DNA from: Candidatus Melainabacteria bacterium
GTDB taxonomy: Bacteria > Cyanobacteriota > Vampirovibrionia > Obscuribacterales > Obscuribacteraceae
Direction: 5' to 3'
DNA length: 9,653 bases
Assembly (NCBI GenBank): GCA_014380105.1
Contig: JACMKL010000360.1
Location: 1 to 9,653 of the forward strand
Made by a program: the position numbers and the translations under genes
Notes under the pieces: model-generated
Database searches by the model: none
What the model was told of the DNA's origin: nothing
What the model saw: only the letters and a program-made list of their open reading frames with translations
Part shown: one piece after another, positions 1 to 6,355 of the stretch
Position numbering within the stretch: the first letter of the stretch is position 1
Layout of the letters: every line of letters starts with the position of its first letter

Positions 1-1
1 A

Positions 2-712
2 GAAGCTTTCGAAGCAACCGGTGCCACCACTTCAGTAATTTTCGTTCCTCCATTTCTGGCATTAGATGCCGGTTCGGAAGCGTTGGATGCAGGCGCAAGT
101 CTGATCGTCCTGATTACAGAAGGCATTCCGCCACAAGATGCTGCAAAGTTAGTCGCCCAGGTGAAAGCCAAAGGCGCTCGCCTGGTTGGACCAAACTGCC
201 CTGGCGTGATCACTCCCGGCGAATGCTTAATCGGCATCTTGCCTGGTTCCATTTTCAAATCAGGACCAGTCGGAATGGTTAGCCGCTCCGGAACATTGAC
301 CTATGAAATCGCGCTTGCCCTAACCGAAGGCGGTCTTGGACAGTCAACTTGCGTCGGCGTCGGTGGCGACCCGATCAAAGGCATGGGCTACGAAGAAGCG
401 TTGGCACTGTTCAATCAGGACGCTGCTACCGAAGTAATCGTACTGATTGGCGAAATCGGCGGATCGGCTGAAGAAGAGGCAGCAGCCTACATTCAGAAGA
501 ACGTGAAGAAGCCAGTTGTTGCATACATTGCCGGACAAACTGCACCTCCTGGAAAACGCATGGGACACGCTGGAGCAATCATCTCCGGCGGCAAAGGAAC
601 AGCACAATCTAAAATCGAAGCTTTCGAGAAAGCCGGAATTAAGGTTGCTAAAACTCCTTCCGAAGTTGCCAAATTCGTAGCTGAAGCCCTAAAGCAACCA
701 GCTAAAGCCTAA
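2..712 (+). CDS. sucD: Succinyl-CoA synthetase (ADP/GDP-forming) alpha subunit, 5'-truncated by window edge
   Basis: The alpha subunit of succinyl-CoA synthetase interconverts succinyl-CoA and succinate with substrate-level phosphorylation in the TCA cycle; it binds CoA and carries the phosphohistidine. The frame is open from base 2, giving 236 residues. The family is about 290 residues long, so roughly 55 N-terminal residues (the start of the CoA-binding Rossmann domain) lie outside the window. A TTG at base 83 would also open this frame, but the family sequence continues upstream of it (VIFVPPF, ITEGIP), so it is not the start. Visible motifs are GPNCPG (about residues 63-68 of the visible part), MVSRSGTLTYE, VGGDPIKG and KRMGHAGAI, whose histidine (codon 566-568) is the phosphorylated active-site residue. 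The C terminus looks complete. sucC would be expected just upstream, outside the window. A strong terminator follows. Confidence 0.96.
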   Translation, partial: EAFEATGATTSVIFVPPFLALDAGSEALDAGASLIVLITEGIPPQDAAKLVAQVKAKGARLVGPNCPGVITPGECLIGILPGSIFKSGPVGMVSRSGTLTYEIALALTEGGLGQSTCVGVGGDPIKGMGYEEALALFNQDAATEVIVLIGEIGGSAEEEAAAYIQKNVKKPVVAYIAGQTAPPGKRMGHAGAIISGGKGTAQSKIEAFEKAGIKVAKTPSEVAKFVAEALKQPAKA

Positions 713-719
713 AGTCGTT

Positions 720-733
720 TTGCGCTAGCGCAA
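720..733. repeat. Perfect 14-bp palindrome TTGCGCTAGCGCAA
   Basis: A perfect two-fold symmetric sequence sits between the sucD stop and the terminator hairpin. It could be a protein-binding site, an RNA-processing hairpin or a genome-wide palindromic word. The core GCGCTAG (or its complement) recurs near 1308, 5508 and 7934. The palindrome is seen directly; its function is unknown. Confidence 0.5.
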
Positions 734-743
734 TTTGAAAATT

Positions 744-776
744 ATCGCCTCCGAGATATTCGGGGGCGATTTTTGT
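744..776 (+). terminator. Intrinsic terminator of sucD
   Basis: An 11-bp stem (744-754 with 760-770, one G-T wobble at 750/764) encloses the 5-base loop GATAT and is followed directly by TTTTGTT. The stem is G+C-rich in its middle. It lies 31 bases after the sucD stop on the coding strand and is the clearest terminator in the window. Confidence 0.88.
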
Positions 777-800
777 TGAACTTTCTTCCTGGGCGCCTGC

Positions 801-830
801 TTGAAATTTGGATGTACGGCGGCAGATAAA
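801..830 (+). promoter_or_regulatory. Candidate promoter for the patatin-like gene
   Basis: TTGAAA at 801-806 is followed after 18 bases by GATAAA at 825-830, a weak sigma70-like pair downstream of the sucD terminator and about 117 bases before the start codon. A second possible -10, TATAAG at 907-912, has no convincing -35. Which one, if either, is used cannot be told from sequence. Confidence 0.25.
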
Positions 831-946
831 GAAGTATCTTACTTTTATATGTGGTCGTGAGGGGGAACATAATAGGTGGTGATGTTTTGGCGTGCTGTAA
901 CCTGTGTATAAGTGACAGATTTGACGACACTTATGGGAGCCCTTGA

Positions 947-1894
947 ATGGAAGACGGAAGCTACATTGAAGACACCGAGCGCAAAAGACCGAAGCGCGCT
1001 CTGGTATTACCCGGTGGCGGCGGGAGAGGCGCTTATCAAGTCGGTGTAGTCAAAGCTTTGTACGAGAAAGGGTTGAGATTCGATATGGCCTTCGGCACTT
1101 CGATTGGTGGACTAAACGCCGCTCTCCTGGCGCAGGGAAGTATCGAACGTCTGGAAGAAATTTGGCATACGATTCGTGCATCTGACATATTTAAGTTACC
1201 CTCTCCTCAGCTAATGGGTCGTTTGTTGATGGGTCATAAGCTCGGGCTTCTGGATAATTCGCCGCTGGAAGAATTGCTCCGGCGTGAGGTGAATCTGCCG
1301 CGACTGCGCGCTAGCAACATGCAGATCGGCTGGTGCACAACCGACTTATGCAGCTTAGAGACCAAACTTTTTATGATGGATGAAATTATGTCCACCAACG
1401 AATTGATTGATGTTTTGATGGCGACATCCGCCATTCCTATGGCTTTCCCGCCTCGTCACATTAATGGACACGGATTGTGGGTTGACGGCGGTCTGGTCCG
1501 AAATACTCCTATGGAAACAGCAATTGAAATGGGCGCTGACGAAATTTATATGGTCTTGCTTCATCCAGACAAAATCAATGTTTGCCCGACCAACATGATG
1601 GAAGTGGTTATTCGCTGTCTCGACATCGTTCTTGATGCCTCCGCGCGCAAAGAAATTCAGACGGCAGAACTCTATAACCGCCTGATAGCTGAAGGTAATA
1701 TCGAATCTAAAGGACGCAAAAATGTCGATATACGCGTCTTCCAGCCTAAGCGCGCCTTCAACTCGAACTTGCTCGACATCGACCCCATTCGCTCGCGCAA
1801 ACTAATTAGTCAAGGATATGAAGACGCAATGGAGTCGCTCGCCGATTTCTCTGTTGCCGAAGCTGATGCCAAAGTGGCCGCGCGGGCGTCTTGA
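947..1894 (+). CDS. Patatin-like phospholipase (bacterial patatin family)
   Basis: This is a 315-residue serine acyl hydrolase of the patatin fold, likely acting on membrane phospholipids or other acyl esters. The signature is complete: the glycine-rich oxyanion loop GGGGRG (residues 23-28), the nucleophile elbow GTSIG with Ser52, and the catalytic Asp180 in DGG, so a Ser-Asp dyad is present and activity is expected. There is no signal peptide or membrane segment, so it is probably cytoplasmic or peripherally membrane-bound. The ATG start is supported by GGGAG at 935-939 with 7-base spacing. The first 16 residues, before the core begins at RALVLPGGG, are charged and non-conserved. The gene stands alone: a terminator lies upstream and its stop is 5 bases from the stop of a convergent gene. 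The natural substrate cannot be deduced. Confidence 0.92.
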   Translation: MEDGSYIEDTERKRPKRALVLPGGGGRGAYQVGVVKALYEKGLRFDMAFGTSIGGLNAALLAQGSIERLEEIWHTIRASDIFKLPSPQLMGRLLMGHKLGLLDNSPLEELLRREVNLPRLRASNMQIGWCTTDLCSLETKLFMMDEIMSTNELIDVLMATSAIPMAFPPRHINGHGLWVDGGLVRNTPMETAIEMGADEIYMVLLHPDKINVCPTNMMEVVIRCLDIVLDASARKEIQTAELYNRLIAEGNIESKGRKNVDIRVFQPKRAFNSNLLDIDPIRSRKLISQGYEDAMESLADFSVAEADAKVAARAS

Positions 1895-1920
1895 TTTAGC
1901 TAGTAGCTAAATCCGTTTTT
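1894..1920. terminator. Possible shared terminator between convergent genes
   Basis: A perfect odd-length inverted repeat (1894-1902 with 1904-1912, centred on G1903) overlaps the end of both convergent genes and is followed on the plus strand by CCGTTTTT. The arms are A+T-rich and the hairpin loop would have to take up central bases, so the structure is weak. On the minus strand no T-run follows. It may end patatin-gene transcription, or only be a palindrome at the gene junction. Confidence 0.35.
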
Positions 1921-2415
1921 GCGCAAGTGAATCATCGGCTCTTCTTCGTTGAGTTGAGCGCCTTTAACTGCTTCAGCAATTAGCAATTGATGATCGCCTG
2001 CGTCAGCATACGAAAGAACTTTGCATTCAATATATGAAACGCAATTTGCAAGCACAGGCAGATTTTGTTCGTTAGCGAGTAATTCTAGTCCTTCGTAACG
2101 GTCCAGGCCTTCCTGAAACGGTTTTGCAAATGCCTTATAGGCATCCATATTCTTCTTCGAAAGAACGTTGATGGCGAGCGGATGTCCTTCTTTCAGCACA
2201 TCTAAAAGTGGGCGTTTTTTGTTGACAGAAACAACTACGACGGGCGGTGAGAATGAACTTTGCATGACGAAAGTCGAGAGCATTCCATCTTTCACACCAT
2301 CACGTACGAAACTGACGATATAAACGCCGGAGGCGATGCGCCCGAGTGCTCGACCGAGATTGTCTTTCTCTGTCAATTCAGTTGTGCTGCCGGTTGTGGA
2401 TGATTCTGAGCTCAA
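1900..2415 (-). CDS. Flavin reductase-like domain protein (FMN-binding split barrel)
   Basis: This 171-residue protein is of the flavin reductase-like family, which binds FMN and often supplies reduced flavin or passes electrons from NAD(P)H. The family pattern is visible: LGRIASGVYIVSF (20-36), DGMLSTFVMQSSFSPPVVVVSV (43-64, the FMN phosphate/ring-binding segment), a mid-domain LAINVLS (80-86) and GDHQLLIAEA (140-149) with the conserved G-D-H. It resembles the flavin-reductase module fused to cyanobacterial flavodiiron proteins, but here it is free-standing. The first 18 residues are Ser/Thr-rich and variable. The start is TTG (2413-2415), supported by CGGAG eight bases upstream; no ATG occurs before the conserved core. 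It lies 47 bases downstream of yvcK on the same strand, so read-through transcription is possible. The electron partner is unknown. Confidence 0.85.
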   Translation of the reverse strand: MSSESSTTGSTTELTEKDNLGRALGRIASGVYIVSFVRDGVKDGMLSTFVMQSSFSPPVVVVSVNKKRPLLDVLKEGHPLAINVLSKKNMDAYKAFAKPFQEGLDRYEGLELLANEQNLPVLANCVSYIECKVLSYADAGDHQLLIAEAVKGAQLNEEEPMIHLRKNGFSY

Positions 2416-2462
2416 TTTTCTAACTCCGCTGTGATTGATTTTGTGATTTTAAAATTAGTTTC

Positions 2463-3950
2463 CTAGGAAACTATTTCTGCCGGCTTTTCAATAGTCTCTG
2501 CTGCGTCCATTGCCTTTAGTTCGCTCATCTCATTTATTTTGCTTTGCTCATTTATTTCGGCTAGCGAATCGTTCGGCACCGTCGCCTTGGCACCTGCTGA
2601 AAATTTGCCATTTTTACTGGCGGAGGATGCAGCTCTGATAGTTTGTTTGAGTGGTGTCTTACGTCCATGACGCATGTGCCAGAGCATAATTGTTTTTGCT
2701 AGTTTTTCTGAATCGTGGTGTCCAATCGAATGTGCATTCAATAGTGAGCGCTTTAATGGCACCACTCCCAGATCGCGCAGTCTTTCTGCGTCAAACTTTA
2801 CCGGTTGCGCCTCACTTTGAAGAGTTGGCAATTGATCGTTAACCAAGACTGTTTCCATCAATCTATATCCTAAATTGAGTGGTGTCCCTGAATGTACAAG
2901 TAAAGCTTCCACGTGGTCGGCGACGCTGTAATTGTTAGTTTCACCGTTTTGAGTTAGTACGTTGGAGACATAAATTTTGTCGGCTGACGAATCACGAATC
3001 GCTTGTGCGATACCATCAACAAGCAGGTTGGGTATTATTGATGTGTACAAACTACCAGGTCCGAGAATAATCAAGTCAGCGTTGTAAATTGCTTCAATCG
3101 CTTCAGGTACAGCCTTTGGCAATGCAGGTTTGAGCGTTAATGATTTGATGCGACCCGCTGCAAGAGGTATCTGAGATTCGCCCTCAATGATGCGACCATC
3201 GGTCAATTCTGCAACGAGAGAAAAATTGGTGACAGTCGATGGTAGAACTTGTCCGCAGCTGTTTAGTACACGACTGGCAACGCGTGTAGCTTCGAGCATG
3301 TCACCATTGGTGATGGCACAAAGTGCCGATAAGAATAAATTGCCGAATGAATGTCCTTCCAGTCCTGCTCCAGATTGAAAGCGGTATTGGAAAAGCTCGG
3401 TGACTAATCTTTCTTCATCAGCGAGTGCAGTGATACAGTTGCGAATATCGCCCGGAGGAAGGACACCAAGTTCTTGTCTCAGTCTGCCGGAGCTGCCGCC
3501 GTCGTCGCCAACAGTGACTATCGCCGTAATATTGTTGGTGAATGATTTGATGCCCCGGAGCAGATTGGAAAGTCCAGTGCCTCCACCAATCACTACAACG
3601 CGAGTCCCTTTTGAGAGGTGACGTTTGCGGTAAAGAACATCAGGAATCGATTCACGATCGTCAGGCAAATACGCTCCGACAACTGACAAAGTCATTTTAG
3701 CAATGGCTATAAATACGATCAGTGCGCCGCCAACGATCACTGCGATACCGCTGATTTTATGTGGCAAAAGTTTTGCTGCATAGTCCAAACTTTCGCTCAG
3801 CATCATGGTCGTGACATGCACGGGATGATATCCAAGGAAGAGGAAAATGCCTACAACCATGACGATGATGCCGGCTAGAATGATTGCAATCCAGCGTTTT
3901 AAACCGGGCAAAAGCATACGGGCGATTTTTGAATTCACACTGCCTTTCAT
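2463..3950 (-). CDS. yvcK: YvcK/CofD-like family protein with two N-terminal membrane segments
   Basis: This 495-residue member of the YvcK family (gluconeogenesis factor, CofD-like fold) belongs to a group that in Bacillus and relatives is needed for growth on gluconeogenic carbon, affects cell shape and wall synthesis, and binds UDP-sugars. Two hydrophobic helices (about 20-40 and 66-94) precede the cytosolic fold, as I recall for cyanobacterial homologues. Core motifs are VVIGGGTGLS (from 118), the DDGGSSGRLR loop (149-158), LPPGDIRNC (164-172), GHSFGNL (199-205) and ILGPGSLYTS (295-304). Residues from about 430 form a polar, low-complexity tail beyond the usual domain. The ATG is preceded by GGAGG with 6-base spacing and overlaps the stop of the RapZ-domain gene by 4 bases (ATGA), so the two are translationally coupled. 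Family assignment is secure; the exact metabolic role here is inferred. Confidence 0.93.
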   Translation of the reverse strand: MKGSVNSKIARMLLPGLKRWIAIILAGIIVMVVGIFLFLGYHPVHVTTMMLSESLDYAAKLLPHKISGIAVIVGGALIVFIAIAKMTLSVVGAYLPDDRESIPDVLYRKRHLSKGTRVVVIGGGTGLSNLLRGIKSFTNNITAIVTVGDDGGSSGRLRQELGVLPPGDIRNCITALADEERLVTELFQYRFQSGAGLEGHSFGNLFLSALCAITNGDMLEATRVASRVLNSCGQVLPSTVTNFSLVAELTDGRIIEGESQIPLAAGRIKSLTLKPALPKAVPEAIEAIYNADLIILGPGSLYTSIIPNLLVDGIAQAIRDSSADKIYVSNVLTQNGETNNYSVADHVEALLVHSGTPLNLGYRLMETVLVNDQLPTLQSEAQPVKFDAERLRDLGVVPLKRSLLNAHSIGHHDSEKLAKTIMLWHMRHGRKTPLKQTIRAASSASKNGKFSAGAKATVPNDSLAEINEQSKINEMSELKAMDAAETIEKPAEIVS

Positions 3951-4456
3951 TGTCCGCCTCCATGATGTTCAGCACGGACACGATGTCTGCCACCACTGGG
4001 GGTGACACTGGCAATTTCGTCGAGTTCTCTGTGCACGATGCGCACGTGAAAGTCAGGAAGGCTGGAAGCAAGATCGACAGCCAGACATTCCGCGATAGTG
4101 GTGGATCTGTGTTGACCGCCAGTGCATCCGAAAGCAATTGTGAAATGTCGCACCTTTGCTTCGGTAAATTGCGGGACAATTTTGACCATCAAATCGTGCA
4201 TTGATGAAAGAAATTCGCGCGCTGGAATTTGTTGTAGAACGTATTCTTGAACAGGCTTGTCCAGTCCGGTCATTGGGCGCAGCTCTTCGACCCAATACGG
4301 GTTTTTTAGAAAGCGCACGTCAAAGACGGCGTTTGCGTTTGGTGCATCGCCGCGCTTGTAGCCAAACGACATGACAGTTATTTCCAGGCGGTCCAATTCT
4401 GCTTCCTGGTCGTCGACTGTTTTCACGATGTCAGTTTCCGGTGATTTGCCTCTCAT
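3947..4456 (-). CDS. Stand-alone RapZ C-terminal domain protein (no kinase domain)
   Basis: This 169-residue protein matches only the C-terminal half of RapZ/YvcJ (about 285-290 residues in E. coli and Bacillus). Visible family motifs are SFGYKRG (30-36), VFDVRFLKNPYW (44-55), LRPMTGLDKPV (59-69) and IAFGCTGGQHRST (107-119). The N-terminal P-loop ATPase domain with its Walker A GxSGxGKS is absent, and it is not encoded in the preceding gene either. In E. coli the C-terminal domain carries the RNA-binding and amino-sugar-phosphate-sensing functions. The protein instead starts with a short acidic leader (1-24) and ends in a His/Gly/Arg-rich tail. Its ATG overlaps the upstream 142-residue gene by 4 bases, its stop overlaps yvcK by 4 bases, and its own ribosome-binding site is weak, implying coupled translation. 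Domain assignment is strong; its ligand (sRNA, sugar phosphate, nucleotide) is unknown. Confidence 0.9.
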   Translation of the reverse strand: MRGKSPETDIVKTVDDQEAELDRLEITVMSFGYKRGDAPNANAVFDVRFLKNPYWVEELRPMTGLDKPVQEYVLQQIPAREFLSSMHDLMVKIVPQFTEAKVRHFTIAFGCTGGQHRSTTIAECLAVDLASSLPDFHVRIVHRELDEIASVTPSGGRHRVRAEHHGGGQ

Positions 4457-4881
4457 GACTCAAGCGTACTCTTAATCAGATGGGTTTCAACAGGCGTCGC
4501 GTCTAATTTTTGTGTATCGCCGGGCTCCGTCAATCGCGCCTGACTAAACGTTTCTTCCAGATTACTCAACCAAGCTGTCGTATGCACATCCTTAAGGATA
4601 TCTTCGATGTTTTGGGCCGAACAGGTCTGAAATTCCCAACCGTCGACAGACGAAATCTGGGCGATGGCGTGATGACAGAATTTGCAGGTCAATCCATGTC
4701 CATCTGAGGCTTTTGCCCAGGTTGCTGTTTTTCCTGCAATCGATATACGGCTGAGGTATTGATCTGGTTTCGTGAGACCGAGTTCGCGTCCCCAACGCCT
4801 CAAAATATGACGCCAACCACCCACGAAGTCCCATGGTGTCACCACCATTCCCTGGACTATGTGTATCGGTTTTAGGAACAC
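4453..4881 (-). CDS. Uncharacterised 142-residue protein with CxxCHH motif
   Basis: I do not recognise this family. The protein is soluble, with a Trp-rich N-terminal half (TPWDFVGGWRHILRRWG, about 15-31) and a central Cys66-x2-Cys69-His70-His71 cluster. Cys87 and His100 further on could complete a metal site, most simply zinc. The C-terminal 30 residues are polar and probably flexible. The start chosen is GTG (4879-4881), the first possible codon after an in-frame stop, with only a weak AGG upstream; an internal ATG at residue 12 (4846-4848) is the alternative and fits if the first 11 residues are not conserved. It begins 15 bases after the def stop, and its stop overlaps the start of the RapZ-domain gene (ATGA). 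The tight packing on both sides argues that it is a real gene working with its neighbours. Confidence 0.8.
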   Translation of the reverse strand: MFLKPIHIVQGMVVTPWDFVGGWRHILRRWGRELGLTKPDQYLSRISIAGKTATWAKASDGHGLTCKFCHHAIAQISSVDGWEFQTCSAQNIEDILKDVHTTAWLSNLEETFSQARLTEPGDTQKLDATPVETHLIKSTLES

Positions 4882-4896
4882 TGGATAACGCCTGTG

Positions 4897-5478
4897 TTAG
4901 CCAATAACAGGTTGCTGCGTGCCAATTTTGATGGTTTGCGAACCGTGCAGCTCTTCTTCTATCGCTTTTGCATCGCCTTCCAGGAAGCCGGCTTTGACCA
5001 ATTCTAAATCTGCAGCAATTGGTGAAACAGCTTTGTCGATGAACAATTCACCGTCCAAATGGTCGATTTCATGCTGGATTGCGCGGCATAGCAAGTCGCC
5101 TTCGGCATCCATTTTTACTTCTTTTCCTGCCAGATTTTGAAAGCGTACGGTGATCCGATTTGCTCTTTCCACTTCAAAAAATACACCTGGAAAACTCAAA
5201 CAACCTTCCAGCCCGACTAGCTTTCCGTCTTGTTTGATAATTTGTGGATTGATAAAAACAATCGGATCTCTGCGCTCATCTTCGCCGGCTACGTCAATCA
5301 CCATAATTCGTTTTGACACGCCAACTTGTGGAGCTGCCAGTCCAACGCCGTCGCTCTCGTACATGGTTTCGAGCATATCGTTGGCGAGCTTCCGAATTGA
5401 AGAATCTATTGTTGTGACCTTCCGAGCTTTCTGCGTTAAGACTTGCTCGGGATAGTATTTGAGCTGCAGCTTTGCCAT
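4897..5478 (-). CDS. def: Peptide deformylase
   Basis: This Fe/Zn metallohydrolase removes the formyl group from the initiator methionine of new proteins at the ribosome exit. All three signature motifs are present: GVGLAAPQVG (44-53), EGCLSFPG (91-98, metal ligand Cys93) and QHEIDHLDG (135-143, ligands His136 and His140, catalytic Glu137). Its 193 residues are slightly longer than the E. coli enzyme, with an extra C-terminal stretch after about residue 165. The ATG start is supported by AGGAG 11 bases upstream, a longish spacing, and the N-terminal LKYYPEQVL matches the family start. The usual partner fmt (methionyl-tRNA formyltransferase) is not adjacent. Instead def heads a run of genes leading to the RapZ-domain protein and YvcK. 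Confidence 0.96.
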   Translation of the reverse strand: MAKLQLKYYPEQVLTQKARKVTTIDSSIRKLANDMLETMYESDGVGLAAPQVGVSKRIMVIDVAGEDERRDPIVFINPQIIKQDGKLVGLEGCLSFPGVFFEVERANRITVRFQNLAGKEVKMDAEGDLLCRAIQHEIDHLDGELFIDKAVSPIAADLELVKAGFLEGDAKAIEEELHGSQTIKIGTQQPVIG

Positions 5479-5496
5479 CGAAAGTGATTCTCCTGT

Positions 5497-5562
5497 TGCC
5501 TCAGCGCCTAGCGCTCATGTCACGAAAGCAAGCCCAAGTGGGCTTCTTCAGGCATAGTACCA
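5497..5562 (-). promoter_or_regulatory. Candidate def promoter and hairpin-bearing 5' leader
   Basis: On the minus strand TGGTACTAT (5562-5554) resembles an extended -10 element (TGnTATAAT); no good -35 is seen. The implied leader of about 70 bases would contain two hairpins: AAGCCC with GGGCTT around a 4-base loop (5530-5545), and AGCGC with GCGCT around a 3-base loop (5503-5515), both before the AGGAG site of def. No long T-run follows either stem, so they are not obvious terminators. The inverted repeats are clear; the promoter and any regulatory role are inferred. Confidence 0.35.
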
Positions 5563-5658
5563 CAGACTTGCCAAGAATTGGCCCGGATATTAACGCTTGA
5601 AAAGGCGTGTTGGGCGCTTTCTTTGAGTCTTGCCCGCTTTCAAAGGGCTCAGGAAATA

Positions 5659-6234
5659 TCACTTCAACTTTATATTTAGACCAACACAAGTGAAATATAC
5701 AGTTGCCGCCTGCCTGGCAAAGGTCTGATTGCTCTCACCCAATAGATCTCGGTAGGAGCGCGCGAGGGCATTTTCGGGCACAATCCCTGACCCGACCTCA
5801 TTAGTGACAGTCAAAAACGTGATTTCAGGCTTTGTATTAATTGCTTCCAGAACACTCTCGACTTCGCATGCAACCTTATCTCGAGCAGGTAAAAGTCCTT
5901 CTCCGAGGGCATCTGCCTTAAGTAGAATATTTGAAACTAAAAGTGAGAGACAATCAATGATGCAAGTCTGTTGCTTGTTTTCCAGAGAAGTGATTACTTC
6001 TGACAGATTGTTTGGTGCTTCAATTGTGTGCCAATTGGAGGGGCGGCGAGAGCGGTGCAGATTAATACGTATGACCGATTCGGCGTCGTCCTTGAGTTCT
6101 TCCATCGTGGCAAGATAGACGACCGGCCGCTGACCGGCAAGTGCGAGTTGCTCAGCCAACAATGACTTACCGGAGCGAGCACCGCCAGTAATCAGAGTCA
6201 AGTTTTTGAGTGCGGAATCAGCAGTATTAGACAA
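5659..6234 (-). CDS. cobU: Bifunctional adenosylcobinamide kinase / adenosylcobinamide-phosphate guanylyltransferase
   Basis: This enzyme phosphorylates adenosylcobinamide and then transfers GMP to it, in the nucleotide-loop assembly step of cobalamin synthesis and corrinoid salvage. It has 191 residues, near the family length of about 180. Visible features are the P-loop GGARSGKS (17-24), INLHRSRRP (57-65) where His60 corresponds to the guanylylated histidine, IIDCL (92-96) as Walker B, and TNEVGSGIVPE (144-154). The start is TTG (6232-6234); GGGG lies 11 bases upstream, so the start is uncertain by a few codons, but it must precede the P-loop. No other cobalamin gene (cobS, cobT, cobC) adjoins it, which suggests a dispersed salvage pathway. 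It is divergent from the metallopeptidase gene and 180 bases before def. No B12-box riboswitch is visible in the 138-base upstream gap. Confidence 0.92.
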   Translation of the reverse strand: MSNTADSALKNLTLITGGARSGKSLLAEQLALAGQRPVVYLATMEELKDDAESVIRINLHRSRRPSNWHTIEAPNNLSEVITSLENKQQTCIIDCLSLLVSNILLKADALGEGLLPARDKVACEVESVLEAINTKPEITFLTVTNEVGSGIVPENALARSYRDLLGESNQTFARQAATVYFTCVGLNIKLK

Positions 6235-6307
6235 TTCTCGAAATTCCCCAGAGTCTTGTCACGATGGTCGCGAAGACCTATTCTTACAGACAGGTCGGGC
6301 TACAGTA

Positions 6308-6337
6308 AGTATTGCGTTTTCGCCGTTTGAATGTCTA
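6308..6337 (-). promoter_or_regulatory. Candidate cobU promoter
   Basis: On the minus strand TAGACA (6337-6332, five of six to consensus -35) is separated by 18 bases from AATACT (6313-6308, four of six to consensus -10). It lies in the divergent gap and would give a leader of about 65-70 bases. It is only a consensus match. Confidence 0.3.
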
Positions 6338-6355
6338 TTTGATTGCTTCTTTAGT
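6327..6355 (+). promoter_or_regulatory. Candidate promoter for the metallopeptidase gene
   Basis: TTGAAT (6327-6332) is spaced 17 bases from TTTAGT (6350-6355) on the plus strand. Transcription would begin about 10 bases before the TTG start, giving a very short leader, which fits the poor ribosome-binding site there. It overlaps the candidate cobU promoter on the other strand. The match is weak. Confidence 0.22.

Noticed and set aside
83..85. TTG at 83 as the start of a short sucD
   Set aside because: The SucD family sequence continues upstream to the window edge in the same frame, so the gene is cut by the window and not short.
742..930. 62-codon minus-strand frame in the sucD-patatin gap
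   Set aside because: It runs through the terminator hairpin and has a basic, low-information translation.
3757..4179. 140-codon minus-strand frame across the yvcK/RapZ-domain junction
   Set aside because: It lies wholly within two well-supported genes in another frame and its translation has no family character.
3884..4204. 106-codon plus-strand frame opposite the RapZ domain
   Set aside because: It is antisense to strongly conserved coding sequence, with no ribosome-binding site or recognisable motif.
3947..4881. Frameshifted full-length RapZ split over two genes
   Set aside because: The upstream 142-residue protein has no Walker A or other feature of the RapZ kinase domain, so this is not a simple frameshift of one gene.
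5501..5689. 62-codon frame between cobU and def
   Set aside because: It starts inside cobU, has no convincing ribosome-binding site and shows no recognisable protein character; the gap is better explained as terminator/leader sequence.
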